In this document: one piece after another, positions 10,530 to 21,631 of the stretch
Numbering within the stretch: position 1 is the stretch's first letter
How the letters are laid out: each line of letters starts with the position of its first letter
DNA from: Leguminivora glycinivorella
Taxonomy: Eukaryota > Arthropoda > Insecta > Lepidoptera > Tortricidae
Assembly (NCBI RefSeq): GCF_023078275.1
Contig: NC_062988.1
Span: forward strand, 1,195,501-1,259,500
Direction of reading: 5' to 3'
DNA: 64,000 nucleotides
Notes under the pieces: model-generated
Database searches by the model: none
What the model saw: only the letters and a program-made list of their open reading frames with translations
Told to the model about the DNA's origin: nothing
Program-made: the position numbers and the translations under genes

Positions 10530-10650
10530 ACACTTTGCTGGGACGTCAGTCTTCCGCGACCACGGCCAGTGCAACCTGGTCGAAACGTTGGGATAAAAGG
10601 TAAAAATAATGTTAATTAATCGCGTTCGACCTGTGTGTGACCTTTAAATA
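10530..10650 (+). repeat. Penelope-like terminal segment (putative)
   Basis: The blocks are GCCAGTGCAACCTGGTCGAAA, then CGTTGGGATAAAAGG, then ATCGCGTTCGACCTGTGTG. GACCA and TGGTC can pair, directly followed by GAAA, which recalls the hammerhead-like motifs known in Penelope terminal repeats. The conserved CUGAUGA half is not seen, so no ribozyme is claimed. Confidence 0.4.
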
Positions 10651-10708
10651 TGTGTACAAAGCACGAGAACTTAAAGTGTTATAGTACCGAGTAATTCTTA
10701 AACTCTAA

Positions 10709-10867
10709 TCCATACTAAAATTATATAATTATGGGAAAGTGTGTTTGTCCGTCTTTTACGGCAAAACGGAGCGACGAATTGACGTGATGTTTTAGGTGGA
10801 GATAGTTGAAGGGATGGAGAGTGACATAGGCTACTTTTTGTCTTTTTCTAACGCGGGCAACAGCTAG
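10709..10867 (+). mobile_element. Short Helitron-like element
   Basis: It starts TCCATACTAAAATTATA after an A and ends CAGCTAG before a T. It has an internal deletion near the 3' end compared with 1821-2002: the GCGAGCGAAGCC stretch is missing. Confidence 0.55.
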
Positions 10868-10868
10868 T

Positions 10869-11807
10869 ATTAATATAATTAATAAAGATTCTACAAACAA
10901 CACTGCTATCCGTCAGTATCATCTACCTATATATCAGTCTTTATTATTTACTGCTCCATGTTAGGTGTTACCACATGAATGCTTCATTGCAGTACAGGCG
11001 ACCCGGATTTATACGTCAAAATTATAAAGGTTGAGAAATGTCTTGATTTATTTTGTTAAATATGGTGACGTTGCTAAAATATAATTTAGTCGGATTATAA
11101 TAAATAAAAAACCTATCGGTGTTACTGCTTGTAAAAACATTCCATGAAAGACCATACAGGTTAATTTTATTATAATGAATATTGAGTAACTATTTTTTTT
11201 TACAATTCGTACGAATTTCAAATGAAGTTTTATAAAATACCTCATTTCGGTAAACCTATAAATTCTAACTCATATCCTGTAAATTTGCCTTCTCAGCCTT
11301 CAGTAGTAGATTGTGAAACTCGGGGCGTAATCTAAATATTGCAAACGACAGTATGATGAAATTACAACAGCCTACTGGAGTGATTCAAAGACTAATTTGC
11401 GATATTATTACGCTTCGAGTTACATTGTTTTTCATCACACTTGTGCAGTAAAAACTAAAGAAAAAACTAGTGGCATTCGAAATTTCATAACTCCCTTGGG
11501 AAAATTACTTTTCTGCTACTCCCGCTACCCTTGGGAACAATGACACACTTACCGAGCAACTGTGATGAAAATATTAGATTACTGTATGACTGATAAAGAT
11601 AACCTCCGTTGCATCTTATTGTCAATATTCTGAATCAGGCCTTGTGAACTTAACCCTTCGGCTGTGTCTGTCAAAAAATTGTCATAAAACAATTAACTTT
11701 GATATATTATTTTAAAGTCCAACGCCTTATGTTAGGATCCTTATCAAACACAGACGAAGGGTTAAGTACCTACATAATATACCTAATACTACATATATTT
11801 ACTTTTT
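10869..11807. other. Unassigned intergenic sequence
   Basis: AT-rich, no coding evidence. The blocks near 11640-11660 and 11740-11765 (CTTAACCCTTCG and CGAAGGGTTAAG) are inverted copies about 100 bp apart, possibly the ends of a small fold-back. Confidence 0.3.
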
Positions 11808-12226
11808 CCCCTCACTAGCTCGGAATCACGTGTTTTGTCCTTTTATACGAGCGGGTAAAAAAGCATTTTATCAACTAGTGGGTAAAATAATTTGACCTTA
11901 AAATAAAATCAAATCAACTGCTTTAAAATTTATAAAAGTAAGTGAATCTAGTAATAAAGATGATTTTCCTTTTGTGGAACTACTGGAAGCAGTGATAAAC
12001 GCATTTTTAGTAGTACGTACGTACGTAGTTTCCTTGCTATAGTGAGGGGAAAAGTTTTGTGTTTTATACACGGGTGCAAATGTATTTTACTTCTCGTGTG
12101 TTAAAATACTCGCAAGTTCAGGATTCTATTCTCGAACCACTTGCTTCGCTCGTGGTTCAACTATAGAATCCTTTCACTTGCTCGTTTTTCAATTCCACAC
12201 ACAGCATTAAAATACAACTTTGCCCA
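11808..12226 (-). mobile_element. ~415-bp MITE-like element (inverse copy of 30290-30712)
   Basis: The sequence is collinear with 30290-30712 in opposite orientation: CCCCTCACTA, TTATCAACTAGTGGGTAAA, ACTACTGGAAGCAGTGATAA, TTTTACTTCTCGTGTG and AGGATTCTATTCTCGAACCA all match. An internal palindrome is centred on the 'CGAACCACTTGCTTCGCTCG' block, where AGGATTCTAT and ATAGAATCCT face each other. It is non-coding. Confidence 0.65.
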
Positions 12227-12249
12227 CTGAAATAATACAACAGTATCTC

Positions 12250-12600
12250 TTTATATATTTTATTGAATTAATCTCTTTCCCTGGTTTCCCTCGTATTGTA
12301 ATATGCTTGCCACAGGAGAGCATTCTCAGAGTGGGGCGGCGGCGACTGGCGTATGAACACCCTTAAAGGTTTCACTCGGGGACGTCTGCCGTCTACATAA
12401 AGGTCCCTGGGGCGGCCAGCACGCTGCATCTGTATTCCGCTATGTAGTAATACAGAGGGCATATAATCCTCCAAAGATGTGTTTGTGGTTGGCGAGGTTG
12501 CAAAGGAGTGCCGAAACGTGCTTGTGACCTCGTCTTCTAGCCCTGAGATGGCAGTCGAGGGGTTTTAGTCGGTAAACCATCGGTCACATTTACTAACCTG
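12250..12600. other. GC-richer unassigned segment
   Basis: Base composition is higher in GC than the flanks. The block GCCGAAACGTGCTTGTGACC followed by TCGTCTTCTAGCCCTG looks like a repeated non-LTR region I have seen in moths, but no second copy is in this window. The minus-strand frame 12268-12474 has no recognised domain. Confidence 0.3.
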
Positions 12601-12610
12601 GATGGGTTTA

Positions 12611-12783
12611 TCCATACTAATCCATACCAATATTATAAATGGGAAGTTGTGTGTGTCTGTTTGTTTGTCCGTCTTTCACGGCAAAACGGAGCGACGAATT
12701 GACCTGATTTTTCAAGTGGAGATAGTTGAAGAGATAGAGAGTGACATATGCTACTTTTGGTCTCTTTCTAACGCGACTACAGG
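12611..12783 (+). mobile_element. Helitron-like element, 3' end degraded
   Basis: It begins TCCATACTAATCCATACC after an A and shares all internal blocks with 1821-2002. The terminal GCTAG is lost after TTCTAACGCG. Confidence 0.5.
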
Positions 12784-13148
12784 TTTCCACTGAAAACGCC
12801 TACCATATATAACCGGTGGACACTAATAATGCAAACATTGTAAAACATGAAAAGAATGGACCAGTTACATTTGCCTCACCTCACAGTCGAGATTTGCCCC
12901 TCTGCACGCTGTACCTTAAACTAAAGTGTGCATGCCGTGCATGCATTATAAGGTACATATTTTCTTGAGTGCACATTTAAAAGCAATTTTCTATTTTTAA
13001 TAATCTATATGAATAAAACTACTTATAGCCCTTTACAAGGCAAATACAATTTGGAAACCGCTTAGTACCTACAATTACACTCATTTAGTCGACAATATTC
13101 CATAAACTCTCCTAATTTATAAAATACAATATTTAATTATATTTCCTC

Positions 13149-13269
13149 GCTTCATTGTTCGATATAACTATTAAGTTTACATTATTATAGTTTATTTAAT
13201 CTACTGGCAACATATTGCACGAAAAAATAAAATGTAAACTTAATAATTATATATATCTTCCAATGAAGC
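13149..13269. mobile_element. Hairpin MITE
   Basis: CTCGCTTCATTG and TATTAAGTTTACATT on the left face AATGTAAACTTAATA and CAATGAAGCGAG on the right, giving inverted arms of about 37 bp around a ~45-bp centre. Confidence 0.65.
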
Positions 13270-13699
13270 GAGTCATATAATATCGATAGAACTTCGCTTT
13301 CGAAGATCGTTTGATCATATATAAAATAACACACACACACACAGCTAAACAAACTCACGTAACTAAGAACTTAAATTGGTCAAACAACCCACCCCGCATC
13401 GTTCCCAACGCAAAAGTTACCTATCACACTTGCCGCGTTCTCACGATGGATAACCTCTGCGCGAAGAACGGACTTCGCATACCAGCACTCAGATGTCTCC
13501 ACGGTAGGACTGCCGCCTGCTCAGCAGCTCATGCTGCCGCCCATACGGTACGATCAAGATGTATTGTGAGGCGACAAACATGCTAACACAGGTGGCATCG
13601 GGTGGTACAAAAGGCACTTACCCCGCTCGATCCAATGGCACCAGAGTTAAACCATCTGCCCTCTTGCCGTCAGAGCAGCTGTCGAGGTGGCTCCAGCAC

Positions 13700-14108
13700 G
13701 CAGGGTGTCCGTCAGGATGGCGTTAGAGACGTCTGAATATTCACAAAATTTTGCACCAAATAACTGTATTGAAACTGTACTAAACTGTACCTATAGCGAA
13801 GAAAGCTGTACCTCAAGAAATTAAGCATTAAATAGATAATTACATAGACACGCCGTTCTGACGTCAGCTTGGCGCGCATAGCCGTGTATTGCCCCAACGT
13901 GTGGGAACTATGTTCTGAAACATATATCAATAAACTGTACCTAAACTGTACTCACTAAACTACCAATAATAACATTATAATCACACGAGATACCGGTCAA
14001 ATCAACAACAATTTTTTTACTGCTCTCATTTATTTGACATGTATGTTTGCCATAAGTTTGCAACAGGCGCTTATTTTCTCGTTATACATATAAAATTATT
14101 ACAATATA
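13700..14108 (+). repeat. Left arm of a large inverted duplication
   Basis: From GTGTCCGTCAGGATGGCG, through TTGCACCAAATAACTGTA, CGCCGTTCTGACGTCAGC and GCGCGCATAGCCGTGT, to CAACAGGCGCTTATTTTCTC, this arm is matched in reverse complement by 15396-16610. The other arm is interrupted by later insertions. No transposase is visible between the arms. This could be a foldback element or a local inverted duplication. Confidence 0.65.
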
Positions 14109-14815
14109 CATCATCATTAGGCCTTGTGCATCTTTATAGATGATTTAAGCAGCATCTCTGATCGAGTGACAGCGCCGCTTGTGGCTATATAATCCAATTC
14201 GTGATCAGCGTAATTTACCACATCTGTCAATATTAAAACTAAAATGAGAGCTCGCACGAAAGCGATCCTCATTGTGCCTTACTGCCCGTTTTCGGGCTAA
14301 GTTTTGAAACCAGAACCTATCATGGGTTTCACGGCCTCTGAAAAGGCTGTACCTCCGCTCGTCGCAGTTTGCTGCTAGGTCTTCCCATGAGGCACAGTAT
14401 AATAAAGAGTACTATCGTACAGTATGGCCACTCCCGCTCCCCGCTGAAAGTGCCACCCAACCCCTCTCGGTTACCTCACAGTTACCGCCTGTCAAAAACA
14501 CGAACAGTCGACCTGTCATATTTCACTCATACAAGCATAGTACGCGTTCACCTACACGAGCTAAGACTGTGTGCTAGGAATGCGCCTCCTTCAATATATT
14601 TGATCGCCAGTGTCCGAGATGTGCATGAGGTGTAGTCAATGTTAAACGCTACCATTTCGCGCTTTACGCAGTCCTTAAAGCGGAGTAGTGGCCGTCCTAC
14701 ATTACGCTTGCCTAATGCGATTTGACTCAGCATGGTCCATCTGGGCAAACGAGCACATTCCATACGCTGCACATGGCCCAGCCACCGCAAGCGCAGGTTT
14801 ACACTTTCCAGCCGT
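14109..14815 (-). pseudogene. LINE C-terminus with zinc knuckle, (ATG)n tail, split by an insertion
   Basis: Read on the minus strand from about 14815, the sequence encodes RLRWLGHVQRME, VGRPLLRFKDC and REMVAFNIDYTS. It is then interrupted by the 231-bp element at 14393-14623 and continues with WEDLAANCDERR and a zinc-finger-like end (CGKLR, then SRIGLYSHKRRC). An in-frame TGA replaces the second Cys codon of that finger. The 3' tail is ATGATGATG near 14111. The same protein end is found at 23935-24290 (minus) and 29378-29803 (plus). It corresponds to the part of a non-LTR polyprotein after the RT. The RT itself is absent in this orientation. Confidence 0.75.
14393..14623 (+). mobile_element. 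231-bp CACA...TGTG element, 7-bp target duplication
   Basis: The element starts CACAGTATAATAAAGAG and ends GTCCGAGATGTG, and is flanked by CATGAGG on both sides (14386-14392 and 14624-14630). Removing it with one copy of CATGAGG restores uninterrupted LINE reading on the minus strand, which proves insertion. Relatives are at 15067, 26950, 41157 and 52298. It is non-coding and the termini are only 4 bp inverted (CACA/TGTG). Confidence 0.8.
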
Positions 14816-14905
14816 CCATCTCGCTGGAAGGCGTACCCTTTGATGTAGTCGATAAGTTTTGCTACTTAGGGTCGACCGTGTCGAGCAACCTTTCCCTTGT
14901 CTGCC
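14809..14905 (+). pseudogene. LINE RT-thumb fragment in opposite orientation
   Basis: The plus strand encodes LEGVPFDVVDKFCYLGSTVS, the region around the YLGS motif that follows the palm in many non-LTR reverse transcriptases. It abuts the minus-strand LINE C-terminus at about 14810, so the two parts now face away from each other. This is a rearranged relic of probably the same LINE family. Confidence 0.6.
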
Positions 14906-15066
14906 ACATGCGCTGTCTTCGGAGTATACTAAACAATATAATAAATGCACATATAAACAGGAAAGAAAGATATGACTTATTTTTAATTAACAATTGTTCT
15001 TAATAGTCACTCCCTATTAGTAATAATTCCGGAGATATAGCCTACGGAAAGAAAGCGAACCACTGT

Positions 15067-15303
15067 CACAGTATAATAAAGAGTACTATCATACAGTATG
15101 GCCGCTCCCGCTCACCGCTGAAAGTGTCTTCCACCCCCTCTCGGTTACCTCACAGTTACCGCCTGTCAAAAACGCGAACAGTTTACCTGTCATATTGCAC
15201 TCACACAAGCATAGTACGCGTTCACCTACACGAGCTTAGACTTAGAGAGCAAACCTAGGAATGCGCCTCTTTCATATATTTGATCGCCAGTGTCCGAGGT
15301 GTT
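15067..15303 (+). mobile_element. 237-bp CACA element, 7-bp target duplication
   Basis: This is a second copy of the 14393 family, flanked by CCACTGT at 15060-15066 and 15304-15310. The last base differs from the family end (TGTT instead of TGTG). Confidence 0.75.
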
Positions 15304-15344
15304 CCACTGTCGACCACTTCACCCTACAAAAGGATGCATAATTA

Positions 15345-15395
15345 AATAAAAATAACAGTATTTTTCAGCGCGTGCGAAGCCGCTTGCAAAAGCTA
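15345..15395 (+). mobile_element. 3' end fragment of a Helitron-like element
   Basis: GCGAAGCCGCTTGCAAAAGCTAG followed by T matches the conserved 3' end of the 1821-2002 family. The 5' part is missing. Confidence 0.45.
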
Positions 15396-15504
15396 GTAAT
15401 TACATATTGTGTTACGAGAAAACAAGCGCCTGTTGCAAATTGATGGCAAACATAGATACATGTCATTCAAGGATTAAATAAACCAGAGCAATAAAATTCG
15501 TTTT

Positions 15505-15612
15505 TCTTTTAACCCCTTGTTTGCCAGGAGTGGCCCTGAAGCTTTAGTGGTTTCATGTGCTCTGCCTACCCCTTTATGGGACACAGGCGTGATTGTATGT
15601 TGTTGTTGAATA
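15505..15612 (+). repeat. GTAT-tail retroposon fragment
   Basis: TTTGCCAGGAGTGGC, TTTCATGTGCTCTGCC and GGCGTGATTGTATG are in sense orientation, inserted into the right inverted arm. Confidence 0.6.
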
Positions 15613-15654
15613 AAATTTTTTTTTGTTGATTTAACCGATATCACCCGCCCCTTT

Positions 15655-15795
15655 CCCGCACCTTTTTTTGGTCTTCTCTGTTTGGCCTAAAGGTTGACTG
15701 GTAGAGAATGCCATGTAGCATTAAGTTCGCCTTTTGTAACTGTATATTTTTACTGTGCAATAAAGTTTAAATAAATAAATAAATAAATAAATATC
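15655..15795 (+). repeat. LINE 3' UTR fragment with (AAAT)n tail
   Basis: AAAGGTTGACTGGTAGAGA, AAGTTCGCC and GTGCAATAAAGTTTAAATAA match 8645-8770. ATCAC-like sequence on both sides of the insertion may be its target duplication. Confidence 0.6.
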
Positions 15796-16619
15796 ACGTG
15801 TGATTTAAATGTTATAATTGGCAGTTTAGTGAGGTACAGTTTATTGATATATATTATGTTCCAGAAATTTAGTTTCCACACGTTGGGGCGAAACACGGCT
15901 ATGCGCGCCAAGCTGACATCAGAACGGCGTATCTATGTAACTATCTATTTAATGTTTCATTGATTGATTGAGTTACAGTTTTCTACTCTATAGCAGGGGC
16001 GGCTCACTCCGCGATTCTATCGCCGCGCTACAAGTACATGCTGGCGGCCGCGAGTTCGCGGCCTAATCAGGGGTGGCGCGCGTTCTCACGGAACGCACGT
16101 TCGCACTTTCTATTGTTTCATTACGTAGCGAGTTTTTTTCAAGGTTCATATACGATGTCCACATGTGGAATGGCTAGTAATGCTTAGTTAAATAGACATC
16201 ATTAATAAAATATGACAATCTTAAACTGATCTTATTGATTAAGTCCAACGGAAAAGTTCAATAAGGCTTGTGATGCTGAAGGCTGTAACAAAAATATATA
16301 AATACTGTATATATACCTAGAAAGTACCCAAGACTTGAATATATGTATAGTATAACTATTTATGTGAGAATTAATGCGTTTTAAACCATAGGCAACCCTA
16401 TCCTCCGACGCTGCGCACGTGCGGCTCGTTTCTTTCTTAGAATTTTGTAGGCATTTAAAAAGGCGGCATTTCGTGAACATCAAAGCAGTGGGCCTTCTGT
16501 ACTTGTACTATTATATATTCTGTGTCTATAGGTACAGTTATTTGGTGCAAATGTTTTGACTATTCAGTCATCTATCACGCCATCCTGATGGACACTACGG
16601 GTCTATGGGTATTGGGTAC

Positions 16620-17590
16620 CTACTGGATCACATTATTATTAGAAATATTTAAATCGTGACTAATTATGCTCTCCTGCAACTTCCCCTTTTGTTGGAATTT
16701 TACATTAAATGAGGATTTAGTACACAATTTATACTGAATTTGTATCACTCTAAATAATGTGTACCTTTTTAGTTCAAGAGTAAGTCTGGGCCTTACGAAG
16801 TTAGGGTTGCTATAAAGGTTTTTTTAATTAAACCCCTTTGCCATCGCTGTTCGTGCAGTGGTATACTTCTGGAGTGGCTGATGATTATGCTACCTAAGTA
16901 TTTAAACTCGTTCTATATTACTACTAAGCCAGAATATAAACTATATTGTACGCCTCTCTGATGAGGCAGGACATGCAGACTATTGTTCATACATTATAAT
17001 AACATCTCTGTAACTCATGGCCAACGATAAATATTTTGATTGATTGATTTATTGAATTTTTCGAGGTAGGCGAGGTATTAGACGAGTAGAAATCTAGGTA
17101 TTATCTTCACATTAGGTACCTATTTGATAGCACAAGAACGCCGTCATTGGACGATCTCCTTCTAACAGTTAGTCTGAAACAAATTATAACGAATGAACAT
17201 CGAGAAAGATAGTAGTAGTAGTAAATAAGTCTATTAGTAGTTAGTAGTGAGTGGGGAGATGGAGGGGGGGGGGGCGCATCAGGTCCACTTTATGGCAGTA
17301 CTCGTTTTTGAGAGAAACTGCTCGAGTTGCTTAAGAAAACACCGAATCACCATACATGTGCCTTTAAAATTTCAGTTCCCTCAACTCTTCATAGATCCCA
17401 TCATCAGAACAGCTCCAGATTAATATGGGACTACTTTGGAGGTAGCTCATTTCAAACAAAAACAGAATTATTGTAATCTGACCACGGGTCTCGACGTAAT
17501 CGGTGAACATACTATGAAACATGGACAAATGTGAGCCCCAAATATGTTATATACCTACAACCTCCTACTTTTTCGGTAAAGAAGTCGGTT
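16620..17590. other. Unassigned intergenic sequence
   Basis: Mostly AT-rich. It contains a G-run near 17262-17274 and a diverged block at about 17350-17420 that resembles the conserved end of the 121-bp array element (CATGTGCCT, CAGTTCCCTCA, GATCCCATCATCAGAAC). This is probably a decayed relative. Confidence 0.35.
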
Positions 17591-17604
17591 AATATAATTA
17601 AAAA

Positions 17605-18856
17605 AAAAAACCGCCGCCTTTGGGGTTCTGGTGAAAGATACTTGCGAATGTTGGATTATGTAGAAATGTGTAGGTATTTGTAAAAAACGGCTTTTAGTAC
17701 TTTCATTATTTGATGGCAACACAAATGAATATACGTATACCGTTAAGGTTTGAGGAGTTTCCTCAATTCCTCTGAATCCGATTATAATAAATCGAAGCTT
17801 GACAAAATTTTCAATATTCTTAACAAACATAACTAAATAAATGTCACTGTTGCTATTCTTACAAAACTACCAAAGTAATAAGTGTGCCGTTTAGATTTAA
17901 GGAGTTCCGTTCTGATCTTCATCAGCAGTTCCACTGCACCAAATGTCACTGTTCTGGACGTAAGTGCATGCTGTTCTTATAAAAATACCAAAGTCACTAA
18001 AAGTGTGCCGTTCAGATTTGAGGAGTTCGGTTCTGACCATCAGCAGCAGTTCCGCTGAACTAAATGTCACTGTTCTGGACGTAAATGCATGCTGTTCCTT
18101 AAAAAACACAAAAATCACCATATATGTGCCTTTCAGATTTGAGGAGTTCCCTCGATTTCTCCAGGATTCCATCATCAGAACTGGGTTCTGAGGAAAATGG
18201 GACCAATCTGTATTCATATTGCATATACATTCGATCAAAATATTTTTTTTCTAATTCGGTCCAGTAACGACGGAGATATCGTGGAACAAACATTACAAAA
18301 AAAAAAACCGGTCAAGAGCGTGTCGGGCCACGCTCAGTGTAGGGTTCCGTAGCTTTCCGTATTTTTCTCAAAAACTACTGAACCTATCAAGTTCAAAACA
18401 ATTTTCCTAGAAAGTATTTATAAAGTTCTACTATTGTGATTTTTTTTATATTTTTTAAACACATGGTTTAAAAGTTAGAAGGGGGGGACGCACTTTTTTT
18501 TCCTTTAGGAGCGATTATTTCCTAAAATATTAATATTATCAAAAAACGACCTTATTCATTTTTAAATACCTATCCAACAATATATCAGACGTTGGGGTTG
18601 GAATGAAAAAAAATATCAGCCCCACTTTACATATAGGGGGGGTATCCTAATAAAACATTTTTTTTTTCATTTTTTATTTTTGCACTTTGTTGGCGTGATT
18701 GATATACATATTGGTACCAAATTTCAGCTTTCTAGTGCTAACGGCTACTGAGATTATCCGCGGACGGACGAACGGACGGACAGACAGACATGGCGAAACT
18801 ATAAGGGTTCCTAGTTGACTACGTAACCCTAAAAAACCGACGATGAGGCGGCGGTC
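17605..18856 (+). mobile_element. TIR element with internal 121-bp tandem units, copy 1
   Basis: It is bounded by AACCGCCGCCT-like (17609) and AGGCGGCGGT (18846) inverted ends. Inside, a unit with GAGGAGTTCGGTTCTGACCA, CCAAATGTCACTGTTCTGG and ACCAAAGTCACTA repeats about 2.5 times (17880-18120), followed by the unique end CAGGATTCCATCATCAGAAC. The 121-bp period is not a multiple of three, so the frames in it are accidental. A second element (18305-18833) is nested just inside its right end. Confidence 0.65.
18305..18833 (-). mobile_element. ~530-bp repeat with AGGGTTCCGTAG inverted blocks
   Basis: Blocks CCGGTCAAGAGCGTGTCGGG, TAGGGTTCCGTAG, GAGCGATTATTTCC, TTTGGTACC-like sequence and GGACGGACGGACAGACAGAC, then GACTACGTAACCCT. 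Copies in the opposite orientation are at 36065-36612 and 42170-42785. It is non-coding and nested in the preceding element. Confidence 0.65.
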
Positions 18857-18859
18857 AAA

Positions 18860-20325
18860 AAGTATGGCACACTTACCTATGATGATCTTATATATTTATT
18901 TCTCTTTCTTACAAAACATAAAATAATTAATCCATGATGTGCGTATCGTCAAAATTCTCGATTCATTGCGATATACAAAAATAATGGGCAAAGGTTACTA
19001 ACATTGTAGTGCAGAGCATTAATATCAGCAGACACACGGCAGAATTTCTGGGTGGGTATGAGGAGCAAGCAGCGACCGGAGAATCTGCCTGTGAGATTGA
19101 AATTACTTAGTAGGCTTTGAAAGTATTATAAATAAATATTAAGGTAAAAATATAAAGTACAACTTTGACTGCCTAAACCTACTTACTATCTACGTTAATA
19201 TTACTAACAATTGGTTGACACTGTAGATTAGTTATCTATGTTTTATTATTTTCTGGCTCTCATCTAAAAATGAAAATTGCGTATACTTTACAATGCGATT
19301 TTTCTATGAGATGGCAGAAATAGTTATTGATAATTAGTAATAAGTTTCGTTACGGTGAACCTACATTGGTAATCCGGTTATCATGTAGTTTGTCAAAGCA
19401 TAAGGAAACTAAATAAACCACCCATTTTGTATGTAGGTCTCTCCGTTTGTTTAAAAAAAACACTTACAAGATGTTAGCGGGGTAATTAAAACTGGTCTCT
19501 ATACTAAACAGTGATAGGAATTGTACCTATTAGAAATATGTCGGTACTGTGTCCATAGATGATATACCGCGGACCCGCGCACCCCTGGCTTATTCTCTGT
19601 TCATAATCAGTACAATAGGAGCCTAAATGCTTAAAATAATGGATTATACACTATGACGTTCCATAAAATATAAATATATCCCTTTCCAGAGCCAGAACCG
19701 CTGTGTGTTATATTGTAATACTAGCTGTTGGATCTCCATAACCTAAAATAATGAAATAAATAAATCACGTATAAATATCGATGCAAAATCTTGAACCGAG
19801 TACATCACTACTTTTGTTGATTTTCATATAAAATATGGCGGGGCAATTAATACTACCAAATAGTCGACATTCGCTGCCATCGCAATTTGAGCGGAGCAAT
19901 TTACTCGTAAACTATCGCTAAAATACTATCAAAACATAAAAATCTCAAGATTGAGTTACAAATAAACATAGAATGGTGTATATGTATAATTATGCAACTA
20001 ACTATAGAAAAAAATGTAAATCACACTAAATCCACCTATTTTATAGAATGTTTGAGAGGCCGTCTTTCACGCGCATACAACCTATTTCGTCGAAAACTAC
20101 ACGAGCGTGTAGATCAAAGATCATTTGGTATATCAAGGCCATCCACGCCACGGTGAAATTATCAAACAGCTTACACGCTATCTGGACATATATAGAAATA
20201 CAGTGAATAATGTAAAATATGGAAGATATTCTGATTAGTTATTACTTCCCTGCAGTTACTATTGCCCGGCCTGGCCTTATAGCCATTATAGGTCTTCTTT
20301 TATAAATTATTTAAATACTTACATA
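18860..20325. other. Unassigned intergenic sequence
   Basis: AT-rich; no coding frame, repeat relative or tandem structure recognised. Confidence 0.3.
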
Positions 20326-20415
20326 CTTACATAGAAAACATCCATGACTCAGGAACAAATATCTGTGCTCATCACACAAACAAATGCCCGTACCGGGATT
20401 CGAACCCAAATTATC
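20326..20415 (-). repeat. tRNA-derived SINE (second family), fragment
   Basis: In reverse complement it carries the GGTTCGAATCCCGGTACGGG-like B box region and TGTGATGAGCACAGATA, TTGTTCCTGAGTCATGG, as in the full copy at 35380-35634. The A-box half is lost. Confidence 0.6.
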
Positions 20416-21630
20416 ATTGGTCTTATCTGTCTATCGCGTGCAACATTCGTGAAACTTCTTTTTTGCTTTTGAGCTATTTTCCTATACTAATACGATATGA
20501 AACATGTCAAAATATATCAGGCCTAAGTGACCTGAAAAGGTAACTGTATTGAAATCAGCCCTATAAAAAACCTTGGTGTCGCTTTTCTCTTATGGACTAG
20601 TGCTGTAAACCATGATGACTCATCACAATTTTTAGACCCCTTACTCACACAACTCATTCATTACACACACAACTCACGCCCGTATTCCCAAAATGGATAG
20701 AAAGAGCACATCGACCTGCTCAAGTTTCATAGCCACACTTAGTAGTTAAGGGGTGGAAAGGAAATGAAATCGTGAATCCTAGGGGCTGCCGGCTGATGCA
20801 GATGGACTGCAAATTGTATCTTAGGAACCGTACTTTCGTACAGACTCGACTATTAGTGTGTGTAATTGTGTCATCCTCATCCCTCTGGCCACATGGTCCT
20901 ACCGCCTTTTTCCGACCGTACATTATCGGGAGCGAGCCAGCGTCGATATTAAGCGGCCTATGATTGTCCAAGTTGTTGCTACAAAGAGATCGAACCCCAC
21001 TCAAGGTATTTAATTTACTATTGATGTCACTACTAGATGCACGCATACGTACCCATTTTATATACCTACCTACGCACTTACTATATATTTTTGTACAGAA
21101 CATACTTTATTCTTCATTAAAACTATACAAATCTAAAGGCGTGGTCTACGTTATTGCTGCTGATCCTGTTCCTCGGGCTACGAGCTGAACCCTGAGCCAC
21201 ATCTACACAGTGGTCGTATCGCTACAGTGGTCGATCAAATCTTTCTAAACCTGTCACTATAATACACACACGAGAACACAATGCATATAGAAAAAAATGC
21301 ACTAGCATAACAAGCTTTTTCTTTTGATTGTTACTCTGCAAATAACAAAATCTACAAAGCGGGTCTTCCTGATACAGGTACATTATAGTTAATAGGAAGC
21401 GCCAACCTTTAACTACAAATGTTTAATATTTATTACTGCAATTATTATTTTCACCTGCCAGCCTAGCAGAAGTGACAAATTGTTAACGCTACATGGCAAA
21501 CAAAACGCAGTCTGGCTCTGTCGCGCCCCTACACAAGAGCGAAAGGAGAGCAGAGAGAAACAGGAGGCTAGAACAGTAACGCTCAGCTATATACATACAT
21601 ACACATACTTATACATATAAATAGGTATGC
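20416..21630. other. Unassigned intergenic sequence
   Basis: Overlapping frames on both strands at 20720-21188 show no domain and no consistent codon signal. At 21500 a CGCAGTCTGGCTCTGTCGCG block resembles part of the tandem unit at 32367 and may be a decayed relative. Confidence 0.3.
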
Positions 21631-21631
21631 A

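Larger units (their letters stand above)
15396..16610 (-). repeat. Right arm of the inverted duplication, with later insertions
   Basis: Reverse complement of 13700-14108, with two sizeable interruptions. Around 15505-15795 lie a GTAT-tail retroposon and a LINE 3' UTR. At about 15990-16490 there is an unrelated segment, GC-rich at first (GGCGGCCGCGAGTTCGCGGC). Matching resumes at GGTACAGTTATTTGGTGCAA and ends near CGCCATCCTGATGGACAC. Confidence 0.6.

Noticed and set aside
11990..12030. GTACGTACGTACGTAG as a regulatory repeat
   Set aside because: A short simple repeat within a MITE-like element; the other copy at 30490 lacks it.
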